Origin: Narthecium ossifragum
Taxonomy: Eukaryota > Streptophyta > Magnoliopsida > Dioscoreales > Nartheciaceae
DNA: 64,000 nucleotides
NCBI GenBank assembly: GCA_963920575.1
Contig: OY986965.1
Location: 3,409,072-3,473,071 of the forward strand
Direction: 5' to 3'
How positions within the stretch are numbered: the first letter of the stretch is position 1; every line of letters begins with the position of its first letter. The notes below the pieces were generated by a model, which was not told where the DNA came from, did no database searches, and was given only the letters and a program-made list of their open reading frames with translations. The translations under genes and the position numbers were made by a program. Shown one piece after another: positions 36,785 to 47,896 of the stretch.

Positions 36785-37135
36785 ATGGAGGGGGAGCCGA
36801 GGTTCGACGCGGAGCTAAAGGCGAAGCTGCTGGCGGCGCTGCGCAGCTTGACGGACGACGAGGAGGAGACGGCTGAGCAGATGGCGGAACAGATGATCAT
36901 GGAGTCACTTGATGACTCACTTGACAGAAACGAGATGGAGGAGCAGGCGGATTTCCTTGTTGCAAAGGCTAAGGAGACGATGGAGTTGAAAAGGGCCGAG
37001 CAAGAGATGCGATATCAACAACTGGCTAAGAAGAAGAGGAACACACGGCTGTTGAAATTGTTGCTTGTTGCTCTGCTGGAACGACTACTGCTTTATTCTG
37101 TTTTGTTTTGTTTGTTTTCTATGGTTATTGCTTAG
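36785..37135 (+). CDS. small hypothetical protein, charged helix plus C-terminal hydrophobic tail
   Basis: A 116-codon ORF. The first ~75 residues are rich in Glu, Lys and Met and predict a long helix, possibly a coiled coil (LKAKLLAALRSL; AEQMAEQMIMESL; MEEQADFLVAKAKETMELKRAEQEMRY). Residues ~90-116 are strongly hydrophobic (LLKLLLVALLERLLLYSVLF), resembling a C-terminal tail anchor. I recognise no family. A TATA-like CCATATATATACAAGG near 36514 and an AG-rich leader could support transcription. Composition differs from the AT-rich flanks. It could be a real orphan gene, a captured fragment or chance. Confidence 0.4.
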   Translation: MEGEPRFDAELKAKLLAALRSLTDDEEETAEQMAEQMIMESLDDSLDRNEMEEQADFLVAKAKETMELKRAEQEMRYQQLAKKKRNTRLLKLLLVALLERLLLYSVLFCLFSMVIA

Positions 37136-37730
37136 ATATCGCTTAAAATGTAATTGTTTGGGAGGGGAGGGGGTCAGGGGGGTTTACATATTTATGACAC
37201 TTTTTATGCATTGATTTCAGATTTCGGATTCGAGCGCACATTGGTGTGCCCTGCCGTTTTTGTTTTTCAGTCATGCGCTGGGACGATTTGAATGACTTGT
37301 GTCACTCCTCGAATTCTACTTCGGTTCTAAGTGGGAATAAATTTATAGATAATTAGAAGTTACACCATTTTTGTGTAACTTATTGATGGGTACACCCATG
37401 TCATTACATTTAAGGGTTAAGCACCAATTTTCATCAGTTATGATAGTTATGGGTGATTATATTTAATTTTAGGACCTTTCTAACCCTTGCTATTAATGTG
37501 GTCATGAAATCAGCCAAGTATTAATGCATTTTATATGGTAAAATGTGATAGTTTCAATACTTTTAATTAATTTTTCCTTTGAATCTGTGCCAAGTTTTAA
37601 TGTGATAGTTCAAATATTTTCAAATACTTTTAATTAATATTTCATTTACTTTTAATTAATATTTCATTTGATGAAGTGGATGTTGACTTTATGACCTGTA
37701 CATGGCAACATTTCTCTTTTCTCTCTTATC
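37136..37730. other. AT-rich intergenic DNA
   Basis: Contains short direct repeats (ACTTTTAATTAATATTTCATTT at about 37627-37670). No gene seen. Confidence 0.4.
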
Positions 37731-37734
37731 TCTT

Positions 37735-37993
37735 TTCTTTTCTCTTTGCGAAATTCCCTTTTCTCTTTACGAAATTCTCTTTTCTCTTTGTGAAATTCTC
37801 TTTTTGACCACAATTCTCTTTTTCTCATGTTTGATCTAGAATTCTCTTTTCTCTTTGTGTGTTAATGCACATGAATGCCTCCACTGTTCTCTTTTCTCTT
37901 TGTGCTTGATAATTCTCTTTGTAGAATTCTCTTTGTAGAATTCTCTTTACAGAATTCCCTTTGCAGAATTCTCTTGGTAGAATTCTCTTTGCG
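37735..37993. repeat. TTTCTCTTTG/GAATTC minisatellite
   Basis: Degenerate units of TTTTCTCTTTGYGAAATTC change into a regular 13-bp tandem (AGAATTCTCTTTG and variants) at about 37918-37993, around six copies. Confidence 0.8.
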
Positions 37994-38287
37994 GCTGGGG
38001 AAGCAGAGGGGCGGAGGATGGATTTGGAGCAGGGGGCGGAGGGCGAGTGGCGGAGCAGGGGGTGGATCGGGGCCGGGGACACGGGGAACGTCGGATTGGG
38101 GCTGGGGACGTGATAGTGTATTGCAGAAATTATCAAGTCATAATTTCTTTTTCAAAATTAAAAAAAAAAAAGAAAAAAAAACACAAAGTAATGCAGCATT
38201 TCGTCGTTTTGAAAAAAAAGGAAAAAATATTGAGAAAAAAAAAGTCGACGGAGGCTGCCGGATCGATACGGGGGTTGGGGACGCCGG

Positions 38288-38487
38288 NNNNNNNNNNNNN
38301 NNNNNNNNNNNNNNNNNNNNNNNNNNNNNNNNNNNNNNNNNNNNNNNNNNNNNNNNNNNNNNNNNNNNNNNNNNNNNNNNNNNNNNNNNNNNNNNNNNNN
38401 NNNNNNNNNNNNNNNNNNNNNNNNNNNNNNNNNNNNNNNNNNNNNNNNNNNNNNNNNNNNNNNNNNNNNNNNNNNNNNNNNNNNNNN
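38288..38487. other. assembly gap of 200 N
   Basis: Exactly 200 N. The left flank has poly-A runs and a G-rich stretch that repeats the GGGGMYGGGGACGYSG theme at 38070-38110. Confidence 0.98.
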
Positions 38488-39080
38488 ATGAAGAAGATAT
38501 GCAGAAAGGCTGCTAGGTTCAATGAATGTGATCCTTGGAGAGGTGGCGTTGTCTCAAAGCTGAAGGGGCCGCCACGTCTAGCATGATCAGCTCCTTACAG
38601 GGTCCAAATTAACTGCTGGGATTTGTGGCACTTTCCGAATTCTAGTTGGCTTTAAGTGAATTAATATTGGATTAATTGCATAAAATCCCCGGGTAAATTA
38701 CCTACGATTACAAAGCCCACCCACACTTCTGATCACAATATCATAAAACTCCGTGAATTATTTTGTATAGCCCCTTCGGTCCAATTTAGACTTAATAATG
38801 AAAAAACGCCTCATTAATTTGTGAAGTGACTAATATGTCCTTGGCCAATGGGCATATTGATTGAAGGTTTAAAAATACAGAGATACCAATTATGACAAAG
38901 GGTAGTTTAGTAACTTTATCTATATATTTGTAGATGATGAATGTCAATGTTTGGGTTTGTGCTATTAGGCATCTTTTCAAGTTTATAGATTGGATGGCGA
39001 GTATAAGGTATGTCTAACTTTAATTGTTACTTTTGATCAATGTATGTATACTAGAACACCTTTCCTTAACATACATCCCT
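38488..39080. other. intergenic DNA, no gene seen
   Basis: AT-rich, with a stretch at about 38665-38900 written like a repeat end (ATTAATTGCATAAAATCCCC), but no inverted partner was found. Confidence 0.35.
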
Positions 39081-39082
39081 TG

Positions 39083-40377
39083 GGTCATGTTTGGTTGCAC
39101 TATTCATCCAGGAATCGGAATAAGAATTCCTTAAAACAAGAAATTCAACGTGTTTTGATTGTAGCCTTCATTTAGAAACCGGGAATTGAAGTTTCTGCGA
39201 TTGAGGGAACTCTGGATTCATGAATTTGATATGGGAATCCAGAGTTCCCTCAAACGCAGGAACGAGGGAACTCTCATATTCATGAATGTACATAAATGCC
39301 TTTCATCTTTGTTTGATTAAACTGATAAATACCCTTCATCTTAAAAATAATATTATTTCTTTCTCTTATTTATTAATAGGTCTTATTTCTTTCTCTTATT
39401 TATTAATACTATTTCAAATAATATTAATAATCTTATTTCTTTCTCTTATTTATTATAATATTTCAAATAACATTAATAATCTTATTTATTTCTCTATTTA
39501 TTAATAATATTTCAAATAATATTAATAATCTTATTTCTTTCTCTTATTTATTAATAATATTTCAATAATATTAATAATATTACTTCTCTCTTATTTATTA
39601 ATAATATTTCAAATAATATTAATAATCTTATTTCTTTCTCTTATTTATTAATAATATTTCAATAATATTAATAATCTTATTTCTTTCTCCTTATTTTTAA
39701 TAATATTTCAAATAATATTAATAATCTTTTTTATTTCTCTTATTTATTAATAACATTTCAAAAATATTAATAATCTTATTTCTTTCTCTTATTTATTAAT
39801 AATATTTTAAATAATATTAAAAATCCTATTTCTTTCTCTCATTTATTAATAATATTTCAAATAATATTAATAATATTATTTCTCTCTTATTTATTAATAA
39901 TATTTTAAATAATATTAATAATATTATTTCTCTCTTATTTATTAATAATATTTTAAATAATATTAATAATAATTATTTCTTTCTCTTATTTATTAATAAT
40001 ATTAGGAACTCTCGTATTAATAATCTGATTTCTTTCTATTATTTATTAATAATATTTCAAATAATAATCTTATTTCTTTCTCTCATTATTAATAATTTTT
40101 CATCCAAATAAGCCAAGGTAATGCAAATACATATACATATATAAATATATTCGTAAATCTATGCTATTAGAGTAAGGGGTATTTTGGTCTTTAATTTATA
40201 TTTTCATTCCAATTCCCATGTTTATTATGTATACCAAACACTTATAAGTTCCATTCACATTTCAATTCCTTGGCGTACCAAACAACCACAATTCCTTTCC
40301 ATTTCCGATTCCCATTTCCAATACCGTTCCCATTCTCATTCCCATTCCCATAGCAACCAAAGGTGGCCTTACTATAT
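39083..40377. mobile_element. possible large MITE-like element with TTTGGTTGC ends
   Basis: The left end GGTCATGTTTGGTTGC and the right end GCAACCAAAGGTGGCC are imperfect inverted repeats (13 of 16). The subterminal DNA on the right is CCATTCCCATTCC-rich, as in other elements of this kind. No clean target duplication was found. An AT-rich tandem array fills the middle, and an inverted repeat around GGGAACTCTGGATTC (39190-39260) lies near the left end. Confidence 0.4.
39340..40095. repeat. AT-rich tandem array, ~50-bp unit
   Basis: About fifteen degenerate units of the form CTTATTTCTTTCTCTTATTT followed by ATTAATAATATTTCAAATAA. Confidence 0.85.
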
Positions 40378-41890
40378 GTGTACACTCTTACGTACGATGC
40401 AGTACTACTAAGATGTAACTTGGAGTTACGGCTTAATAGCGCATCCAAATCCTTCAACACTTTAGTTTGCTACCCAACTACCCAATACATTTACACCCAC
40501 CCATTCAAATCCAAACATAACTTTTTTATAAACCAAAACCATATGAACAATCAACAAAATTAAAATCTCTAAATGGACCCAAGCCATAAAAAATTCAACA
40601 ATTCGTGTGTTGGGGCTATTTAATTAAAGCTATGGGATGAAGTTACGCGTTGTTTAATACAACCTTAACTTTATGATACGTCTTAGCAGGTGTTTCAATA
40701 AATTCCACACTTTACGTAACTGGGTGCCCACAAGAAAATTGTAACTTAGAGTTACGACTCTGGAGAGCGGCATTAAAAAACCTAACCGCAGCGCTGACGT
40801 GTATATGGGAGGCATATCCCCATAAATACTTTTCTTAGATGTATATTTTAATAATATTTTATTTAAATAATATTATTTTAAAAAATTATCCCTTAAGGAA
40901 CTATGTAAGAAAATGAAAACCATTTTTTTTTTTACCTTTGCGATATATATGATTGATATACTATGAAAGTGTTGTTTTGCTATGTGAATCTGTAAGACAT
41001 TTTAACGGGTATTATGGAGAGAGAGAAAATGAAGAAATACATTCATTGACACATTTGCTGGAGGAAAACATAAGCTACAAGAACAGCATGATATTATATC
41101 TCCTGATAATGCTACAAGAACAGCATGATATATATATACTTCACTTCCTCTATATGGGCTCATCTTTGTCCTCCCAACATACTAACTTCTACATATTATC
41201 AGGTCTATGCGTGCATTTGTGCCGTCAGTCAGTCGTGCATGCTTATTTCCTTGAATTCATAGATGTTTCAACATATATAATATATATTCTTTGCGTGCGC
41301 CTGCATCCGCGTCACAAGTTGCGGTAGTCTCTTTTCCATTCCGCCGTAGATGCTCCAGGATAATTACTGGCAAAAACTACTGCCACGTCAAGGCTCTTTC
41401 GAATGTGTGCTCTTTTGAATGTGTTGACATCATCGACTCTTATCACTACATCATGCATTGCGTTCATATGCTCGTCTTTATGATCTGAATCGCGGCCTTG
41501 ATATCGCTGCACGTTCGTACACTTGAGCATATTTTGTTTAGAAAATAAGGATATGTCTTGATTCTTGAATCTTGTAGATCAGGTAATTCTTATCAACACT
41601 GGCCTGATACGTACAAAGATATATATATCAAACCAAGATTAGAATGATAAAAACATCGAAAACACCAGGTCTAGATCGATCATATGAAATGATAAAAATG
41701 CACAATCAGAAGCGAAGCTGTGAATGCCTCAAAACAAGAATTGTGATGATAACAGTACAGTACTGCAGGGCAGAGTTAAATAGTATGTCTCCATGTAAAA
41801 TGAGAAATAAACCTCAACTCACATATAGATTAACCCTAATAATACGTACCGTACGTCCAAAGCAAACAGCGAAAACCGATGTATGTATGG
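40378..41890. other. intergenic DNA left of the MIR395 cluster
   Basis: AT-rich with no supported gene. Part may be the downstream region of the minus-strand MIR395 transcript. Confidence 0.4.
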
Positions 41891-41892
41891 AA

Positions 41893-42022
41893 TGCTAGAT
41901 GCCATCCAGAGTTCCCCCAAACACTTCAGTAGAGCTAGATTACATTATTCTTCTTGCTGTAGCCTGTAAGAGAGGTCTTATCTATCTAATGAAGTGTTCA
42001 GGGGAACTCCAGAGGACAACCA
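41893..42022 (-). ncRNA. MIR395: MIR395 precursor hairpin, copy A
   Basis: Read on the minus strand, 41929-41909 gives a 21-nt mature sequence starting CTGAAGTGTTTGGGGG and ending AACTC, which is canonical miR395. It lies on the 3' arm. The 5' arm (42010-41991) reads GGAGTTCCCCTGAACACTTC and pairs with it with few mismatches. The stem extends beyond the duplex, and the loop is about 60 nt. miR395 represses ATP sulfurylase and low-affinity sulfate transporter mRNAs and is induced by sulfate starvation; that role is known for the family, not shown here. Confidence 0.93.
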
Positions 42023-42113
42023 ACTTGGAATAGTTCTCATCAACCTCTTAATTCAGAGATCACTTATAATATATGCAAATTAAGCTATGCATGCATGAAT
42101 GTTGTTGCTGATG

Positions 42114-42215
42114 AGTGGCACCCAGAGTTCCCCCAAACACTTCAGTAGAGCTCTCTCACTGCATCTGCACGCAAGCCCAACAGAAGTGATTTGAGGGAAC
42201 TCTAGGGGACACCCA
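42114..42215 (-). ncRNA. MIR395: MIR395 precursor hairpin, copy B
   Basis: The minus strand of 42145-42125 is again the canonical 21-nt miR395 on the 3' arm. The 5' arm near 42203-42184 reads AGAGTTCCCTCAAATCACTT. Loop ~38 nt. It lies about 100 nt from copy A and is upstream of it in the direction of transcription, so the two probably share one primary transcript. Confidence 0.93.
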
Positions 42216-43184
42216 CCCATTCATTAATTGCCTGATTAGCTTCTAATGAAAGGAGCCATGCTAACTTGTTTTGAAGTCTTGAAGAACACCACCAGTGCTT
42301 AGCTCCCTACTTATAGTCGTTGGATATCGATCCATCTCCATATATCTTTGCATACATGCATGAACCTAGCTGATCATATGTTCCAAACCCTAACTTCTAA
42401 TGAACCTAGCCACATTCTTGGCCTGGTGCAAGGAGGGAAATCCCATGAGATCAGCCGCCCATGCATGCAAGCTCTGATCTCGTTCCTTCTTTTCAATGCC
42501 TGATGCAAAGTAGCTAGTGAGAGAGTTCCTTATCAACAAGTATTCTTCCGATCACTTCGATCCTGATTCTACAGCTATATGGCATTGCACGGACATTGCT
42601 ATCATCGAACGATACGAATTACCTGATCTACCACCGAGACTACCGGGTTCTGCTAGCTTGCTAGCTTCGGCAAACAACGCCACCCTCTTGTGGTTGTGGG
42701 GGCACACACCTCTCTTGATACCTCCCATTGATCAGAACTTGTTTTGCACTCCTTTTGTATTGGATTCGATTCGCGTAAAGCTTGATACCCTTGTGTAGAT
42801 GTTGATCACAAGGGTGCTGTGACCACTGAGCTAGTGCAAATATATGTCCAGGTTCAATGAATACTTATGTAGATGTTGATCAGAAGGGTGCTGTGACCAC
42901 TGAGTGCAAACATATGGCCAGGTTCAATGAATTCAGTGACCAAATATATATCTCCTGAGAAGGAATTAATGGGTTAATTAATTTGCTCTCGCAACTTTTT
43001 TGTTTTCTTTCTTATTTTTCCAACTTTAAACCTCCACTCATAAATCTGAATGTAGGCATTGTTAATATAGACTCATGAAGCGTCTATATACTTCAGTCTA
43101 TCAGACCATTGATTTTTTATTTTTACTTATTAACTAATTCGGGTTAGGGGACTTAATTGTAAATTCTAGCTACCTGAAGGGTGT
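42216..43184. other. MIR395 unit 1 upstream region
   Basis: Shares blocks with unit 2 (GAACCTAGCCACATTCT near 42402 and 50505; GGTTCAATGAAT near 42850, 42918 and 50800). It includes a ~72-bp tandem duplication (about 42797-42935, GTAGATGTTGATCA units). A 93-codon plus-strand ORF at 42517-42798 has no recognisable product. Confidence 0.5.
42306..42317 (-). promoter_or_regulatory. TATA box of MIR395 unit 1
   Basis: On the minus strand ACTATAAGTAGGG lies about 100 bp upstream of hairpin B. The equivalent place in unit 2 has ACTATAAATGGGG, and neighbouring sequence (GAACACCACC) is conserved between the units. Confidence 0.55.
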
Positions 43185-43194
43185 TAATAGAATG

Positions 43195-46100
43195 GAATTT
43201 TTTGCCAAAACGGACCCCCAGTGTTCACATTTGGCAGTTTGTGACCCCTCCACTAAATCTTTGCAACATATGACCCCAAACCACATAATTCCCCAGTATA
43301 CCCCTCCCCTCCCATGCCATCGATGGCCATGCCAACATCCATTTGTTTCTCATGATTGCTGCATTTAATGCATCAAGGCTTATAGGTTAAAAAAAAATAA
43401 AAACATCCCGTCGCATTAAATGCGACCGGATGTTTCTTCTTCCCCAAGCCTCTTCTTCCCTCCCTCCCGCCGGCCGAGTATGGCTCCTCCTTCCCCAAGC
43501 CTCTTCTTCCCTCCCTCCCGCCGGCCGAGTATGACTCCTCTTGCCATCTTCTCTTCTCCCTCTCCACTACCTCCTCTTCTCTTCTCCCTCTCCACTACCT
43601 CCTCTTCTCATCCCCCCTCCACTCTTATCCTTTATTCTTTCATCTCTCATCCCTTTCCTCCGCCTCCACCTCTCTACCTTCGCCAAAATTGTTCACCGGA
43701 GAGAGCTTCCACACATGCAAGGCAATGAGAAGCGTTTCACTGCATTAAATTCTTATCATAAGATGAAGAATTAGATCAACTAGTAGAAGAGATGACAATT
43801 AATAAACTCCCACAGGATGCCGATGGGTAAGTTATAGAAGTGCGGGGTATAATCATAAGACGCGTGTGTATAAAATTCTACATACGTATCTGAACTTCTT
43901 TGCACGCGTATTTATAGGCTACGCGCGTGTACAAAATTCTACATGCGTGTGTATGAGGTCTGCATGCTATTCGTGTGTATTACTAGCTCACACATGTGTC
44001 CATGCACGCGTATAAATCTCAACACACACGTGTATAAATGTTCATACGTGTGTATAAAAGCATCATAACATACTTTTGACGTGGTGTATTTCTACTGGGT
44101 AGTGCAAAGACAAAAGGAAATTAAAAAAAAAACGTACTCACACGTGTCGGGGAACTGGGCTGCGAAATTTTCTTGTTGAAGTACAAGGAAGGCATACACG
44201 CCGGTTGTCCTTGGGACGATTTCGAGTTCAGACAAACCGACATTGCAGGCATTCGTGGACAACTTGTGTATATCTTAGTAAACTTTGGCAGGCAAAAGGC
44301 AGGCCTTTTGAATGAGCAGGAGCCAGAGGCGCTCTCTGAGACACAAGAGATGCCCGGTGATTCCGCGATACTTAGTGAAGCGAAGGTGCCTACTGAGCCA
44401 GCTCAGGGCGAAGTTGCGAGGAAGCGCGGCGGGGATAAAAGAAACCCTGCTCCAACACGAGCCGCAAAAAGAAGTAGTAGTTTATTTCATGTAACAAACA
44501 TGTTTGCCTTGATGTTGTTTGGGTGGTATGTAAAAAACATCGTTAACATTCATCAATATTGTACACGTGTGTATCCTGAAGATACTCGTGAAAAGAAGTT
44601 GAGACACGTATGTAGAATTTCACACACACGTATCTAATAATTATACACGTGCTTCCAACGTAGAGTTACACACATTTTTTGAAACACGCGTGTTGCAAAC
44701 AATACACGTATCGTCATCACAAATACACGTATCGTCATAAACAATATACGTGTAGCGCAAAAATGACTGATTTTTACATTGCACCAAAAGATATACTACA
44801 CTGCACCATACAATACACATGACATAGACGCAACATCATGGAGCGGACGGAGCTGATGTTGTACCGGGCACAACTACAGGACGTACGGGTGCATCGGGTG
44901 GGTCTTCCTCGCTGCAATGTAAAAACCAAGACGAACACGTGTATAAGTTAAATGACAACAATGCATTTCGTGTCCTTCTCTTCCTCCTCTTCTCCTTGAG
45001 ATAGCAATCTTCTCTTCCTCCTCTTCTCCTTCTTGATCACACAGTGAGGTGGATAGGCGGGTGGGTCCCTCACTACCTTCTAGAATCCCTCATCATTAGC
45101 TCGCGCATATAAGGCCGTAACATATTAAATGAGTTCTCATACGTGCCGCGTACTTGTTTATATAGTAAACACGTTAAATTATTATTGACGCGCGTTTATA
45201 TAGTACGTGTATAATTAAGACGAACACGTGCATAAGCTGAAACACGTATGAAGTGTACGAGTCTTCAGTTCATTCTACCCGTCTATTTTGTACGCATATA
45301 ATATAATGTGCGTACAAACATACGAGTATATAGCTATATGCGTTAAAAGTATGTTATGATGCTTTTATACACACGCATGAACATTTATACGCGTGTGTGT
45401 TGAGATTTAAACGCGTGCATGGACACATGTGTGAGCTAGTAATACACGCGAATAGCATGCAGACCTCATACACACGCATGTAGAATTTTGTACACGCGCG
45501 TAGCCTATAAATACGCGTGCAAAGAAGTTCAGACACGTATGTAGAATTTTATACACACGCATCTTATGATTATACCCGCGCTTCTATAACTTACCCATCG
45601 GCATCCTGTGGGAGTCTGTTAATCGTCATCTCTTCTACTAGTTGATCTAATTCTTCATCTTATGATAAGAATTTAATGCAGTGAAACGCTTCTCATTGCC
45701 TTGCATGTGTGGAAGCTCTCTCCGGTGAACAATTTTGGCGAAGGTAGAGAGGTGGAGGCGGAGGAAAGGGAGGAGAGATGAAAGAATAAAGGAGAAGAGT
45801 GGAGGGGGGAAGAGAAGAGGAGGTAGTGGAGAGGGAGAAGAGAAGATGAGATAGTGGAGAAGGAGAAGAGAAAATGGCAAGAGGAGCCATACCCGGCCGG
45901 CGGGAGGGAGGGAAGAAGAGGCTTGGGGAAGGAGGAGCCATACTCGGCTGGCGGGAGGGAGGGAGGGAAGAAGAGGCTTGGGGAAGAAGAAACATCCAGT
46001 CGCATTTAATGTGACGGGATGTTATTATTTTTTTTAACCTATAAGCCTTGATGCATTAAATGCAGCAATCATGAGAAACAAATGGATGTTGGCATGACCA

Positions 46101-46230
46101 TCGATAGCATGGGAGGGGAGGGGTATACTGGGGAATTATGTGGTTTGGGGTCCTATGTTGCAAAGATTTAGTAGAGGGGGTCTCAAACTGCCAAATGTGA
46201 ACACTGGGGGTCCGTTTTGGCAAAAAATTC
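43195..46230. mobile_element. 3,036-bp MULE-like element with ~890-bp terminal inverted repeats
   Basis: The left arm 43195-44081 is repeated inverted at 45341-46230 with high identity and small indels. Both ends begin GAATTTTTTGCCAAAACGGA. The flanks TAATAGAATG (43185-43194) and TAATAGATTG (46231-46240) form a 10-bp target duplication with one mismatch. A related unfilled copy of the site lies at 47685-47790. The arms hold a CT-rich stretch, then many ACACGTGTAT/ACGCGTGTAT motifs. The 1.26-kb centre carries an ORF (44173-44637) and an exon-like CG-richer piece near 44837-44920. No transposase was recognised. Confidence 0.85.
44173..44637 (+). CDS. ORF in the centre of the long-TIR element, no recognised family
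   Basis: 154 codons. The first ~30 residues include CPWDDFEFRQTDIAGIRGQL, then a Glu/Pro-rich and Lys/Arg-rich middle (KRGGDKRNPAPTRAAKRSS), and the end runs into the repeated ACACGTGT motifs. It may be an assembly of captured host pieces. The first in-frame codon used as start is not an ATG-supported start with any leader signal, so the coding status is doubtful. Confidence 0.3.
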   Translation: MLKYKEGIHAGCPWDDFEFRQTDIAGIRGQLVYILVNFGRQKAGLLNEQEPEALSETQEMPGDSAILSEAKVPTEPAQGEVARKRGGDKRNPAPTRAAKRSSSLFHVTNMFALMLFGWYVKNIVNIHQYCTRVYPEDTREKKLRHVCRISHTRI

Positions 46231-46240
46231 TAATAGATTG

Positions 46241-47684
46241 TGTGGCCGGTACTTTACTCTTGAGATGAGATGCTCGATCAATAACTAGGGGCAAGGGGCT
46301 AGAGAGGCCCAAAATTGATCGTAGTATATGCTAATAACATCATGCAGACTTAATTTTGGGCGTTAAACTCAAATTAGTGTCAAAAGACCATCCTACCCCC
46401 TCTTTTCTCTCTCATCTCTCTCCTCTCTCCAACCCGATTGAAACCCACTAGGGAGCCGGACGCCACCATTACCACGTCGCCCACCTCCCCTAACCCCTCT
46501 CATCGACCACGCCGCCATCGTGTCGAGCTCCGATCATCCCTCATCTTCACCGGATCTCCACGACGCTGTCGTGCTAAGCTCCGACTAGCCCTCATCTTCA
46601 TCGAATCTCCACGTCACCGTTGTGCCGAGTTCCGACTAATCCCCATATTCGTCAAACCTTCAAGACCGGTTGTCACCGACCTTGTTGGGTCTGCCGTCTC
46701 CGTCGCCCATCGCCTCGATCCGACCCGGTGTATGGACTCCCCAACCACCTACAACCTCTCCTCCACTTATCCCAACCTCTCATGAGGCCTACTCACCGCT
46801 GATCGACCTCCGATAGATCTAAGTCGTCGAATTTTCCTATCAATTTTCTCTTTTCTCCTTTTTCTCTTTTCTCTGGTGATCCTTCACCTTCGTCGTCATT
46901 CTCGTCGATCAGTCACCAAAGATCATTTCCTGAGATCCCTATGATCCCTCATGTATTGGTCTTGACTTATGACGAGCTTCTAACTTCATTTTTCTCTTTT
47001 TCATTTTTCATTTTTCTCTTTTCTCTTCTCTTTTCTACTCTTTACACCTTCGGATCTAACACCCACAACGACTGAGGACGGTGGGGGACCACTGGAACTC
47101 GCCGGGAACACGTCAGTGAAGAGTAGTGTGGCCACGAGGGGGTCTGATCGAGGGACTTACGAGATCGAGGTGGTCGGATATCCGGTGACCTCTTCCTCCC
47201 AGCAGCACCGTCGTCGACCCCGCCTAATCCACTGTCACTGCCGCCCCATCGCCTCGATCCGACCCGATGGATGGACTCATCAGCCACTCGCAACCCCTCC
47301 TCCACCGATGCTGACGACCGCCGGAACCTTCTCACCATTTATCAAGATCGGAGCATCCACGGCCATCCGATCCTCCTTAAGAAAAGGGATGAATGATTTG
47401 TATATATCATCAAAAACGGAAATAAAATCTCACACTAATGGAATAATAACATAGGGGTAATATGGTCATCATAAAATCAAAACTAACCATAACTACCCAT
47501 TAATGAGCTAATCGCCTTAAAAAAGCTATACCATGACTATAGATTAATATGTTACGCTAATTTGAACTTATCACCGAGTAACTATAATAATTAATGGTTA
47601 TTGTATATGGCTTTTGGATTTCAAGTGAGAAAAATTTAACTCTATTCAAGTTAATCGATGCCTTATTACGATCAATTAACTAAT
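46241..47684. other. Pro/Ser-codon-like repeat region, no gene accepted
   Basis: A 51-bp repeat occurs three times at 46513-46665 (CGCCATCGTGTCGAGCTCCG and variants). The block CATCGCCTCGATCCGACCCG at about 46708 recurs near 47248 with similar downstream sequence. The ORFs are low complexity and on both strands. It looks like transposon-internal or captured DNA. Confidence 0.45.
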
Positions 47685-47790
47685 TAGGATTAGAGCGCTT
47701 AATCGTAAATTCTAGGCGGATGGTATTGATAGATTGTGTGGCCATCACTTTACTGATGTTGAGATGAAAATGCTATGGTGGTTGTGCCAT
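47685..47790. repeat. paralogous empty site of the long-TIR element
   Basis: AACTAATTAGGATTAGAGCG, then CTTAATCGTAAATTCTA and ATAGATTGTGTGGCC with CTTTACT match, in order, the left flank (43130-43194) and right flank (46231-46280) of the 43195-46230 element, without the element and with one copy of the target site. Confidence 0.75.
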
Positions 47791-47896
47791 AAATGTGTAT
47801 GCTAAAGGATATTAAAAGACCATGAGGTTTTTATCCTTTAACAATTAGTTTTATTCTTCTAAATATTACTTGATTGTGACTTGGCCAAAGTACTCG

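Noticed and set aside
39180..39262. Inverted repeat with GAGGGAACTCTGG, resembling a MIR395 passenger arm
   Set aside because: The other arm is its own complement and lacks the CTGAAGTGTTTGGGG mature core; it fits the ends of the surrounding repeat better.
42517..42798. 93-codon ORF upstream of MIR395 unit 1
   Set aside because: No recognisable product; not kept in the paralogous region upstream of unit 2.
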